This document shows, piece by piece, positions 8,276 to 15,376 of a stretch of 64,000 bases of DNA; within the stretch, counting starts at the first letter, position 1; each line of letters begins with the position of its first letter. Under the pieces are notes generated by a model. The model saw only the letters and a program-made list of their open reading frames with translations. It had not been told where the DNA came from and did not search any database. Source of the stretch: Bradyrhizobium sp. 141. Lineage in GTDB: Bacteria; Pseudomonadota; Alphaproteobacteria; Rhizobiales; Xanthobacteraceae. Location of the stretch: positions 186,001 to 250,000 of the forward strand of contig NZ_JADPKR010000108.1 in the NCBI RefSeq assembly GCF_023074055.1. Reading direction: 5' to 3'. The translations under genes were made by a program, and so were the position numbers.

Positions 8276-9088
8276 ATGGGAAGTTACGATGTGAGTGACG
8301 AGAGCCCGGAGCGGCGCTTTCGCACGTTGTTTATCTCCGACGTTCATCTCGGAGCCCGCGGTTCTCAAGCCGATCTTCTGCTCGACTTCCTGCGCTACCA
8401 TGATGCCGACACGATCTATCTCGTCGGTGACATCGTCGACGGCTGGGCGCTGAAATCGAGCTGGAACTGGCCGCAATCCCACAACGACCTCGTGCAGAAG
8501 CTGCTGCGCAAGGCCCGCAAGGGCGCCAAGGTCGTCTACATCCCCGGCAATCACGACGAGTTCCTGCGCAACTATTACGGCACGCATTTCGGCGGCATCG
8601 ACGTGGTCGAGAACACCGTCCACACCGGCGTGGACGGCAAGCGTTATCTCGTCATCCACGGCGACATCTTCGATCTCGTGGTGCAGAACGCGCGCTGGCT
8701 CGCCCATCTCGGCGACAAGGCCTACGACTTCGCGATCCAGATGAATCGCTTCGTCAACTTCTTCCGACGCTTGTTCGGCGTGCCCTATTGGTCGCTGTCG
8801 CAATGGGCCAAGCAGAAGGTCAAGAACGCCGTCAATTATATCGGCGCGTTCGAGCAGGCGCTTGCCGCCGAGGCGCGCCGTCACGACGCCGACGGCGTGA
8901 TCTGCGGCCACATCCACTACGCCGTGATCCGCGACGAGGGCGGCATTCGCTACATGAATTGCGGCGACTGGGTCGAGAGCTGCACCGCGCTCGTAGAGCA
9001 CGACGACGGTCATTTCGAGATCATCACCTGGGCGGATCATCTGCAGAAACCGGCAGCCGTACCGCAGGTTGCAGCCAGAGCTGCATAG
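8276..9088 (+). CDS. LpxH-like metallophosphoesterase (UDP-2,3-diacylglucosamine diphosphatase family)
   Basis: The 270-residue protein has the full calcineurin-like metal set: D22 and H24 in ISDVHLG, GDIVDGW, GNHDE, the IHGD box and a C-terminal GHIHYA. This pattern is that of LpxH-type pyrophosphatases, which cleave UDP-2,3-diacylglucosamine in lipid A synthesis. Alphaproteobacteria usually rely on LpxI for that step, so this paralogue may act on a different lipid-linked or nucleotide substrate. It is followed after 13 bases by a glycosyltransferase, and the two probably form an operon acting on a cell-envelope glycolipid. Confidence 0.85.
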   Translation: MGSYDVSDESPERRFRTLFISDVHLGARGSQADLLLDFLRYHDADTIYLVGDIVDGWALKSSWNWPQSHNDLVQKLLRKARKGAKVVYIPGNHDEFLRNYYGTHFGGIDVVENTVHTGVDGKRYLVIHGDIFDLVVQNARWLAHLGDKAYDFAIQMNRFVNFFRRLFGVPYWSLSQWAKQKVKNAVNYIGAFEQALAAEARRHDADGVICGHIHYAVIRDEGGIRYMNCGDWVESCTALVEHDDGHFEIITWADHLQKPAAVPQVAARAA

Positions 9089-9101
9089 AAGAGGCCGCCT
9101 G

Positions 9102-10145
9102 ATGCGCATCCTGGTCGCGACCGACGCCTGGCACCCGCAAGTCAACGGTGTGGTTCGGACGCTGACCAAACTCGCTGATGCTGCCGAGACGCTTGGCGTC
9201 GAATTCACGTTCCTGACGCCGCAATCGTTCCGCACCTTTGCGATGCCGAGCTATCGCGACGTGCGGCTGGCGATGCCGCGCCCGGCGCGGATCGCCAAGC
9301 TGATCGAGGAAGCGCGGCCCGACAGCATCCACATCGCGACGGAAGGGCCGATCGGCCTGATGGTCCGCCGCTATTGTCGCCAACGCAGGCTGCCCTTCAC
9401 GACCAGCTTCCACACCCGCTTTCCCGAATATGTGCGCGCCCGCGTGCCGGTTCCGGGCTCGCTGATCTGGCGGGCGCTGCGCCGTTTCCACAGCCCCAGC
9501 CGCGCCGTGATGGCGGCAACGCCTGCACTCGCCCGCGAGCTGACCGAGCGCGGCTTCGACAATGTCGTGTTGTGGCCCCGCGGCGTCGACACTCATTTGT
9601 TCCATCCCCGCGCCATCGACCTCTGCCTGCCGGCGCCGGTGTTCCTGTCGGTCGGCCGCGTCGCGGTGGAGAAGAACCTCGAGGCTTTTCTCGATCTCGA
9701 TCTGCCCGGCATCAAGGTGATCGTCGGCGACGGCCCGGCGCGTGTCGCGCTGGAAGAGGCCTATCCCGATGCGATCTTCCTCGGCGAGAAGCACGGCGAG
9801 GAACTGGCGGACATCTATGCGGCCGCCGACGTGTTCGTATTCCCCAGCAAGACCGACACGTTCGGTCTCGTCCTGCTGGAGGCGCTCGCGAGCGGCCTGC
9901 CGGTTGCGGCCTTCCCGGTGAAGGGCCCCCGCGACGTGATCGGCGATGCCCCGGTCGGCGCGCTCGATCACGATCTGCGCAGCGCCTGCTTCGCGGCTCT
10001 CGATGTCTCCCGGCAGGATTGTGTCGCGTTCGCTGCCAATTACACCTGGGAGGCCTCGGCGCGGGTCTTCATCGACAGTATTTTGGCGGTCGGCGCGGTG
10101 CTGCCGGGTCGGACCGGCGCGGAACAGCCCCGCCGGGTCGCCTGA
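9102..10145 (+). CDS. GT4-family glycosyltransferase
   Basis: The 347-residue GT-B enzyme starts MRILVATDAWHPQVNGVV, the acceptor-side signature of GT4 alpha-mannosyl/sulfoquinovosyl-type transferases. It carries SVGRVAVEKNLEAFL at the start of the donor domain and an EX7E-like segment, TDTFGLVLLEALASGLP, which binds the nucleotide sugar. There is no signal peptide, so it is a cytosolic or membrane-face enzyme. It overlaps no other gene, has an AAGAGG ribosome site, and lies 13 bases after the LpxH-like gene. Transfer of a hexose to a diacylglycerol or phosphatidylinositol-type lipid is the likeliest role, but the substrate is not determined by the sequence. Confidence 0.87.
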   Translation: MRILVATDAWHPQVNGVVRTLTKLADAAETLGVEFTFLTPQSFRTFAMPSYRDVRLAMPRPARIAKLIEEARPDSIHIATEGPIGLMVRRYCRQRRLPFTTSFHTRFPEYVRARVPVPGSLIWRALRRFHSPSRAVMAATPALARELTERGFDNVVLWPRGVDTHLFHPRAIDLCLPAPVFLSVGRVAVEKNLEAFLDLDLPGIKVIVGDGPARVALEEAYPDAIFLGEKHGEELADIYAAADVFVFPSKTDTFGLVLLEALASGLPVAAFPVKGPRDVIGDAPVGALDHDLRSACFAALDVSRQDCVAFAANYTWEASARVFIDSILAVGAVLPGRTGAEQPRRVA

Positions 10146-10207
10146 GCGGGCAATTCCTCGCGCGCAGGTGTCTTGCCCGGGCCTCATCGGCCGCGATAAG
10201 CTCGGAC

Positions 10208-11191
10208 ATGACCGAACAGCTCCTCCCGATCGGCCCTGCCGACATCGACGCTGCGGCGCGCGTGATCGCGCCCTACGCCATCCGCACCCCGCTATTGTCC
10301 TTCCCCGTGCTCAACGAGCGCGTCGGTGCGAAGGTGTTTTTGAAGCCAGAGATGCTCCAGCGCACCGGCTCCTTCAAGTTCCGCGGTGCCTTCAACAAGG
10401 TGTTCTCGATCCCGCAGGACAAGCGCGCCGGCGGCGTCGTCGCGTTCTCCTCCGGCAACCACGCCCAGGGCGTGGCGGCGGCGGCAAAAATCCTCGACAT
10501 GCAGGCGACCATCGTGATGCCTGCCGATGCGCCGTTGTCCAAGCGCGAGCGCACCAAATCCTACGGCGCCGAGGTTGTGCTCTATGATCGCGACAAGGAC
10601 GACCGCGAGGCGATCTCGCGCGGCATCGCCGAGAAGCGCGGCGCGACGCTGGTCAGACCTTACGACGATCCCTTCGTGATCGCGGGGCAGGGCACCGCGG
10701 GCCGCGAGATCGCGGAAGACATGGCAACGCTCGGCCTCAGCCCCGACATCGTGGTGGCGCCGGCCTCCGGCGGCGGCCTGATCGCGGGCGTCGCGACGGC
10801 GGTGAAGGCGCGCTATCCGCTAGCCGAGATCGTGGTGGCCGAGCCCGAGGCGTTCGACGATCACGGCATTTCGCTGAGCGCCGGCCATCGCGAGCCGCAT
10901 CCGCCCGCGGGCCGAACCATCTGCGATGCGCTGATGGCCCTGATTCCCGGCGAGATGACATTTGCGATCAACAGCAAGCTGCTCGCGCGCGGCGTCACTG
11001 CGTCTGATGCCGAAGTGGGTGCCGCTGTCGCGTTCGCCTATCGCGAGCTGAAGCTCGTGGTCGAGCCCGGCGGTGCAGTCGGCCTTGCCGCGCTGCTTGC
11101 GGGACGCCTCGACGTTGCCGGCAAGAACGTCGTGATCGTGCTCTCCGGCGGCAATGTGGATGCGGACTTGTTCGCCGAGCTGGTAGCCTAG
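10208..11191 (+). CDS. Threonine/serine dehydratase (PLP, fold type II)
   Basis: The 327-residue enzyme has the PLP lysine K57 in GSFKFRGA, the SSGNHAQG substrate loop, ASGGGLIAG (the glycine loop that binds the PLP phosphate) and a C-terminal LSGGNVDAD. It lacks the C-terminal ACT-like regulatory domain of biosynthetic IlvA, so it is of the short catabolic or serine-racemase-like kind. It converts threonine to 2-oxobutyrate or serine to pyruvate with release of ammonia; racemase activity on serine or hydroxyaspartate is an alternative. The gene follows the glycosyltransferase by 62 bases and is convergent with the caspase gene. Confidence 0.88.
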   Translation: MTEQLLPIGPADIDAAARVIAPYAIRTPLLSFPVLNERVGAKVFLKPEMLQRTGSFKFRGAFNKVFSIPQDKRAGGVVAFSSGNHAQGVAAAAKILDMQATIVMPADAPLSKRERTKSYGAEVVLYDRDKDDREAISRGIAEKRGATLVRPYDDPFVIAGQGTAGREIAEDMATLGLSPDIVVAPASGGGLIAGVATAVKARYPLAEIVVAEPEAFDDHGISLSAGHREPHPPAGRTICDALMALIPGEMTFAINSKLLARGVTASDAEVGAAVAFAYRELKLVVEPGGAVGLAALLAGRLDVAGKNVVIVLSGGNVDADLFAELVA

Positions 11192-11300
11192 TCGTCATTC
11201 CGGGGCGCGCGTGAGCGCGAACCCGGAATCCATTTCCCCGCCGACTCTGCCGCACAATGGATTCCGGGCCTGCGCCTCTCGGCGAATTCCGGAATGACGA
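11192..11300. repeat. Palindromic intergenic repeat (TCGTCATTCCGGGG family)
   Basis: The ends TCGTCATTCC and GGAATGACGA are perfectly complementary. Internal arms CCCGGAATCCATT and AATGGATTCCGGG form a second stem. It lies between convergent genes, next to a bidirectional terminator. Confidence 0.85.
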
Positions 11301-11319
11301 TGTGCAAGAGCTGACATGA

Positions 11320-11353
11320 AGAAAGGGCGGAGCATCGCTGCTCCGCCCTTTCT
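11320..11353. terminator. Bidirectional terminator between convergent genes
   Basis: Perfect 15-base arms (11320-11334 and 11339-11353) enclose a TCGC loop. The stem starts with AGAAAGGG and ends with CCCTTTCT, giving an A-rich side and a T-rich side on both strands. It separates the dehydratase gene from the caspase gene. Confidence 0.88.
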
Positions 11354-11374
11354 CTTGCGTGCGCTTGCCCGCGA

Positions 11375-13177
11375 TCAGTGCATGAAGCCGCCGCGACGGT
11401 TGCCGCCACTCATGCTCGGCGCCTGGTTCATCGACTGCCGGAAGTTGGTGCCGCTGTTGACCATGCGGGTCGGCATCGTGTTGACCTGCGGACGCTTGTT
11501 CTGCACGTCGTTCTGGACCTGCACCTTGCTCACCGGATTGTTGCTGATCTTCACGCGATCGTTGATGCGGATCGGGCGGTTCTGCGTCTGAACGTTGACC
11601 GGCTTCGACTCGATGTTCGAGCCACCCTTGCCGACATTCACGGGCATGCTCACGATCTTGCCCGGCTTGCCGTTGACGTTGCCGCCATTCGGGGTGTTGG
11701 TCGCTGGCAAAGTGACGATCTTGCCAATGCCGCCATTGGTGTTGGTCGTGTTGGTCGGCGCAGGCAGGGTGACGATCTTGCCCGGGGTCTGCGACGGCGT
11801 GCCGTTCGGCTGGCTCGGCTGGTTGTTGTTGCCCGAGGGCAGGTTGACGATCTGGCCGCCATTGCCAAGCTTGCCGATGACATTGCCGTCGACCGGCTTC
11901 TGCACGACCGGCAGGTTGCCGCCCATCTGCGGCCCACCATTGCCCTGCTGCAAGGGCATGTATTTGGGCTGGCCGAGATTGCCGATCTTGAAGGTCGGGG
12001 CGATGTTCTGCGGCGCCAGGAACTTGGTCGCCTGCATCAAGGGGATTTGCTTCGGCTGCGTCTGTAGCGTCAGCGCGACTTGCGCATAGGGGCTGTTGCC
12101 GTAGCTGTCGTAGAAGCTCTTGTACGCCACGGGCGAGTTCACGAGCACCGCCTTGTGCCAGGCCTGCGAGAGCAGGATGTTATTGAGCAGCCAGCGGACG
12201 TGGTCGCACAGCGGGTCGTGCGGATACATCTGGATGAACTCCTGATAGTATTCCGGCCGGCCCTCGGACACGACGTAATCATAAGCCTGGCGCGTCGAGC
12301 GGCTCGGCAGGTTGGCCGCCATCTGCACCACCGGCGCCTTGACCGGCGCGCGGTTGGCGGCAATTGCGGTGTCGCCGAAGAAGGTGAAGTCGCTCGTGAG
12401 CGAGGAGCTCTCCCACGGAATCTGCGCGCCGCTGGTGGTCTGGTTCACCTGCAGACGCACGCGCTTGAACAGCTGCTCGATCGGCACGTTGGGCTCGCGC
12501 GCGACGTTCAGGAAGGCTTGCGTATAAGGGCTGTGGCCGCCGGTGCCGTCGAGCGCTTCGGCGCCCGGCGCGGTCGAGTAACCCACGATCGAGCCGTTCG
12601 GCGCATCGACGATGGCAAGGCCGCGGCCGGCGTCGTTCACGCTCGGGAACGGATTGTTGCGGCAGGCATCGAGGATGACGATGCGCATGCGGCTCGGGAT
12701 CGTCTCCAGCGTCGACATCACGTCGACGAGGCGCACCGAATTGCTGACGAGCTCGGTGGGGTTGGAGACCTTCGCGTCGACCGGAACCAGGTAGTTCTCA
12801 CCGGCGAGTTGCACGCCGTGGCCGGCATAATAGACCATCGCCACCGTGTTCGGACCGCGCGAAGCGACCTTGGCGGAGAAGTCCTGGACGACGCGGAGCA
12901 TGTCGTTCTGGGTCAAATCGGTTGCGGAGACCACGTCGAAGCCGGCGGAGTTCAGGAACTGCGCCATCGATTGCGCGTCGTCGTCGGGGTTCGCAAGCTG
13001 CGGTGCGTTTTGGTAGTTCGCATTGCCGATCACCAGCGCCACCCGCTGCTCCGGGCCTTGCAGCGCGGTGGGGGCAGGCTGGACCGGGGCGACCTGCGCG
13101 GAAACGGGCCCGCAGGCGAAGCCGAACAGGCTTCCCAGCAGACTCGCAGTCATCAGGAAAGGCTTTAGGCGGAACAT
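11375..13177 (-). CDS. Secreted caspase-like (peptidase C14) protein with low-complexity C-terminal half
   Basis: The 600-residue protein has a signal peptide (to about residue 28) and a caspase p20-type domain (about 44-270). The catalytic histidine is H120 in VYYAGHGVQ and the nucleophile is C172 in ILDACRNNPF. It is therefore a periplasmic or secreted metacaspase-type cysteine peptidase, probably cutting after Arg or Lys. A middle alpha-helical region follows. The C-terminal ~200 residues are Asn/Gly/Pro-rich and contain four copies of a G-K/Q-IV-x-L/M-P motif between residues 440 and 512. The end is NRRGGFMH. Start 13177 is chosen for its AGAGGAG ribosome site and the signal peptide. Confidence 0.88.
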   Translation of the reverse strand: MFRLKPFLMTASLLGSLFGFACGPVSAQVAPVQPAPTALQGPEQRVALVIGNANYQNAPQLANPDDDAQSMAQFLNSAGFDVVSATDLTQNDMLRVVQDFSAKVASRGPNTVAMVYYAGHGVQLAGENYLVPVDAKVSNPTELVSNSVRLVDVMSTLETIPSRMRIVILDACRNNPFPSVNDAGRGLAIVDAPNGSIVGYSTAPGAEALDGTGGHSPYTQAFLNVAREPNVPIEQLFKRVRLQVNQTTSGAQIPWESSSLTSDFTFFGDTAIAANRAPVKAPVVQMAANLPSRSTRQAYDYVVSEGRPEYYQEFIQMYPHDPLCDHVRWLLNNILLSQAWHKAVLVNSPVAYKSFYDSYGNSPYAQVALTLQTQPKQIPLMQATKFLAPQNIAPTFKIGNLGQPKYMPLQQGNGGPQMGGNLPVVQKPVDGNVIGKLGNGGQIVNLPSGNNNQPSQPNGTPSQTPGKIVTLPAPTNTTNTNGGIGKIVTLPATNTPNGGNVNGKPGKIVSMPVNVGKGGSNIESKPVNVQTQNRPIRINDRVKISNNPVSKVQVQNDVQNKRPQVNTMPTRMVNSGTNFRQSMNQAPSMSGGNRRGGFMH

Positions 13178-13278
13178 GGCGTGCTCCTCTGGCACTGATC
13201 TCGATGCGAGATTGGTTGCGAGGAAGCTTGGCCGCGTTCGAGCGTATGCTCCGTGATCCCTGTCACCATTGCGGCTTA

Positions 13279-13294
13279 CGTGATCTGAATCACG
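13279..13294. promoter_or_regulatory. CRP/FNR-type palindrome between caspase and fucU
   Basis: The perfect palindrome CGTGATCTGAATCACG has the TGA-N6-TCA core used by CRP/FNR-family regulators. It lies in the divergent gap, 102 bases before the caspase start and 48 bases before the fucU start. Which family member would bind is unknown. Confidence 0.5.
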
Positions 13295-13341
13295 CTTGGA
13301 ACCTGCTATGGTTAGCGATCGATAACAGGAACCGCCGTCAC

Positions 13342-13785
13342 ATGCTGAAATCGATCGATCCGATCCTGACGCCTGACTTGCTTTGGCTGCTCGCCTCCAT
13401 GGGCCACGGCGACGACCTCGTGGTCGTCGACGCCAACCACCCGGCCACGCACATCGCCCGCAGCACATCGTCGCAGCGCCTGATCCAGTTGCCGGGCTTG
13501 ACGATGGAGTCGGCCGTCCGCGCCATCATGTCGGTTTATCCGCTCGACAATTTCGATCCCGACCCGGTGCGGGTGATGATGCCGGTCGACGATCCCGACC
13601 GCGTGCCCGACGTGCAGCGTGCGGTGCTGGCCGAGATCGAACGCGCCAGCGGCAGCGCCATTGCTCCTGGCAAGCTCTCTCGGGCGGATTTCTATCGCGC
13701 GGCAGCGGCGGGTTTCGGCGTCGTGCAGGTCGGCGACAGCAGGGGCTATGGCTGCTTCCTGATCCGCAAGGGCGTGATCAGTTAG
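13342..13785 (+). CDS. fucU: RbsD/FucU-family sugar mutarotase
   Basis: The 147-residue protein matches L-fucose mutarotase. It starts MLKSIDPILTPDLLWLLASM, then GHGDDLVVVDANHPA with the catalytic-site histidine, LPGLTMESAVRAIMSVYPLD, and ends with DFYRAAAAGFGVVQVGDSRGYG plus a short tail. FucU interconverts alpha and beta anomers of fucose and related sugars. No fucose catabolic or transport gene lies nearby, so the real sugar is open. The reading frame stays open far upstream, but 13342 gives the family start and length. It overlaps the convergent VOC gene by four bases. Confidence 0.87.
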   Translation: MLKSIDPILTPDLLWLLASMGHGDDLVVVDANHPATHIARSTSSQRLIQLPGLTMESAVRAIMSVYPLDNFDPDPVRVMMPVDDPDRVPDVQRAVLAEIERASGSAIAPGKLSRADFYRAAAAGFGVVQVGDSRGYGCFLIRKGVIS

Positions 13786-14165
13786 CTGGACTGGCGCATC
13801 AGCTCTGACGGCCAGCCGATGCGGACGAGGAGGCCGTCAGGACCGTTGATGCCCACTTCATACATGCCCCATTCGCGGTGACGCAGCACGCCGCCGGGGC
13901 GGATGATCAGATCGTCCACGCGCGCGGCAATGGCCTCGACGTCGGGCGTGCGGATGAAGACGCCAAAGGGATTGTGCTCCGGCACACGCCATGGGCCATC
14001 GCCGGCTTGCGTGAGATGGACCTCGCATCCCCAACCGCTCATGATGACATAGCCATCGTCGCCGCCCGTGCGCGTAAAGCCGAGACGTTCCCAGAACGGT
14101 TTAGCGGCGGGAAGATCGTTGCTCGGAATGATCGCGAAGGCGCCGACGCGCGGGGGCTCAGACAT
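13782..14165 (-). CDS. VOC (glyoxalase/bleomycin-resistance) family protein
   Basis: The 127-residue product has the paired beta-alpha-beta-beta-beta layout of VOC proteins: AFAIIPSNDLPAAKPFWERL at the N-terminus, VHLTQ with a metal-site-like histidine, and GVFIRTPDVEAIAARVDDL in the second module, ending with EVGINGPDGLLVRIGWP. Members include antibiotic-binding proteins and small isomerases or lyases. The SEVHLT/EWGMYEV pattern resembles bleomycin-resistance-like binding proteins. Function cannot be assigned. Start 14165 gives the normal family N-terminus. Confidence 0.82.
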   Translation of the reverse strand: MSEPPRVGAFAIIPSNDLPAAKPFWERLGFTRTGGDDGYVIMSGWGCEVHLTQAGDGPWRVPEHNPFGVFIRTPDVEAIAARVDDLIIRPGGVLRHREWGMYEVGINGPDGLLVRIGWPSELMRQSS

Positions 14166-14315
14166 GGGGTCACTCCGGAACTTGCAAGACGTTTCGTGCA
14201 GCACTCGTGCTGCACTTTGCAAGCGTATCGAGAGAAGCCGATGAGCAGAAGCGGCGAAAAGCCTCGCACTCGAATTTGAGTGGTCTTCTCGCATCCGCCT
14301 GTTTATTGTCGAACC

Positions 14316-14672
14316 ATGTCTCGCCTTGTGTGTCTATCTGTTGCCATCGTCCTGTCGCTGCTGCCCGCCACAGCGCCCGCTGCGTCAAACAAGCCTTCCA
14401 AGCCGGTCTGGAAAGGCTACGGCTTCCTGCCGGGCTATCGGCAGCCGCTGAGCAACAGCATTCCGCTCTACAAGCAGAAAGACGCGATGCGCCGAATGTC
14501 GCGCGCCGACCGACGTCATTGGTATATCGACCCGGTTCCGCAGTATTATCGTTGGGATGGCGAGTGGCACTATTTCGGCCGCCCCGGCTTCAACGGCGGC
14601 CGCTACAATGGCGGCAGCTTTGGTCCGTGCTGGACGCGCACCCCGATCGGAGCGGTGTGGAATTGCGGGTGA
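14316..14672 (+). CDS. Small secreted protein of unknown function
   Basis: The 118-residue product has a clear signal peptide (MSRLVCLSVAIVLSLLPATAPAAS). The mature part is rich in Tyr, Trp, Gly and Arg (KGYGFLPGYRQP, YYRWDGEWHYFGRPGF) and ends with two cysteines (GPCWTRTP and WNCG) that could form a disulfide. I recognise no domain. It is divergent from the VOC gene. Confidence 0.7.
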   Translation: MSRLVCLSVAIVLSLLPATAPAASNKPSKPVWKGYGFLPGYRQPLSNSIPLYKQKDAMRRMSRADRRHWYIDPVPQYYRWDGEWHYFGRPGFNGGRYNGGSFGPCWTRTPIGAVWNCG

Positions 14673-14685
14673 TCGGGTAGGGCGG

Positions 14686-15039
14686 CTAAGGGAAACTGCG
14701 GACGACCTCGATCACGCCGACGATCGCGGCATTGAACGCATCGAGATCTTCGGCCGGAATCCAGTACTCCAGATGGGATCGTCCGCCCGCTTCCTGGACG
14801 TCGTATTTTTCGATGAAGCTGCGCTTGACTGCAAAGCGCGTCACGAAGCCTGATCCGCTCGCCGGGACATTCCAGTCCCGCGCGATCTTGATGGCGTAGT
14901 CTTCCGTAAGCACCGGGTAGAAGATCGGCTGGTCCGGCAAGCGCGGTGGGAACGCGCGCATGCCGGATTGCTCGATCAGCTCCAACTCTTTCGGGCCGAT
15001 GGGACGCCAGAGGGTGAGGGTGTTGTGGGCGGAGGACAT
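14686..15039 (-). CDS. Conserved hypothetical protein (often labelled ADP-ribosylation/crystallin J1)
   Basis: The 117-residue cytosolic protein has no signal or membrane segment. Its pattern (LWRPIGPKELELIEQSG, AFPPRLPDQPIFYPVL, then AIKIARDW and a closing EYWIPAEDLDAFNAAIVG) recalls a small rhizobial family that databases often label ADP-ribosylation/crystallin J1. The label is from memory, and the protein is far shorter than true ADP-ribosylglycohydrolases, so no enzyme activity is claimed. Confidence 0.7.
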   Translation of the reverse strand: MSSAHNTLTLWRPIGPKELELIEQSGMRAFPPRLPDQPIFYPVLTEDYAIKIARDWNVPASGSGFVTRFAVKRSFIEKYDVQEAGGRSHLEYWIPAEDLDAFNAAIVGVIEVVRSFP

Positions 15040-15100
15040 GGCTGTGATGATAGGGTTCTGATAGCCCTACATACACCGACACGCTCCTCTACTCTATCAC

Positions 15101-15229
15101 CGTCACCCTGAGGTGCTCGCCTCTTCGGCGAGCCTCGAAGGGCGACGGCCCGGCTGCATCTCGGCCGTTCATCCTTCGAGGCTCCCCATGGGACGCGTTG
15201 CGTCCCATGCTTCGCACCTCAGGATGACG
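15101..15229. repeat. Palindromic intergenic repeat (CGTCACCCTGAGGTGC family)
   Basis: The ends CGTCACCCTGAGGTGC and GCACCTCAGGATGACG are nearly perfectly complementary. The interior contains GGCGAGCCTCGAAGG and CCTTCGAGGCTCC arms and a small palindrome around GGGACGCGTTGCGTCCC. It occupies much of the 337-base gap between two minus-strand genes. Confidence 0.85.
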
Positions 15230-15271
15230 GAGCCAACAACGACGTGGCGAGAGGATTTGCACCGCAATTTA

Positions 15272-15363
15272 TCTCTCGTGCTGCTGAGCCGGGGCCCATG
15301 TCGCAGTAGAACTCGTGGCTGCTGGGTCCCGGATCTGCGCTTCGCTTGTCCAGGACACGAGAG
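15272..15363. repeat. Imperfect palindromic repeat (CTCTCGTG family)
   Basis: The ends CTCTCGTG and CACGAGAG enclose GGGTCCCGG-type blocks that resemble the longer copy at 62593-62732. With the preceding repeat it fills the rest of the gap upstream of position 15377. I see no gene in this gap. Confidence 0.65.
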
Positions 15364-15376
15364 TGAGCACTCGTCC

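Noticed and set aside
9374..10207. Long in-frame extension upstream of the threonine dehydratase
   Set aside because: The extension overlaps the glycosyltransferase in another frame and is Arg/Pro-rich. The enzyme starts at ATG 10208 with its family N-terminus.
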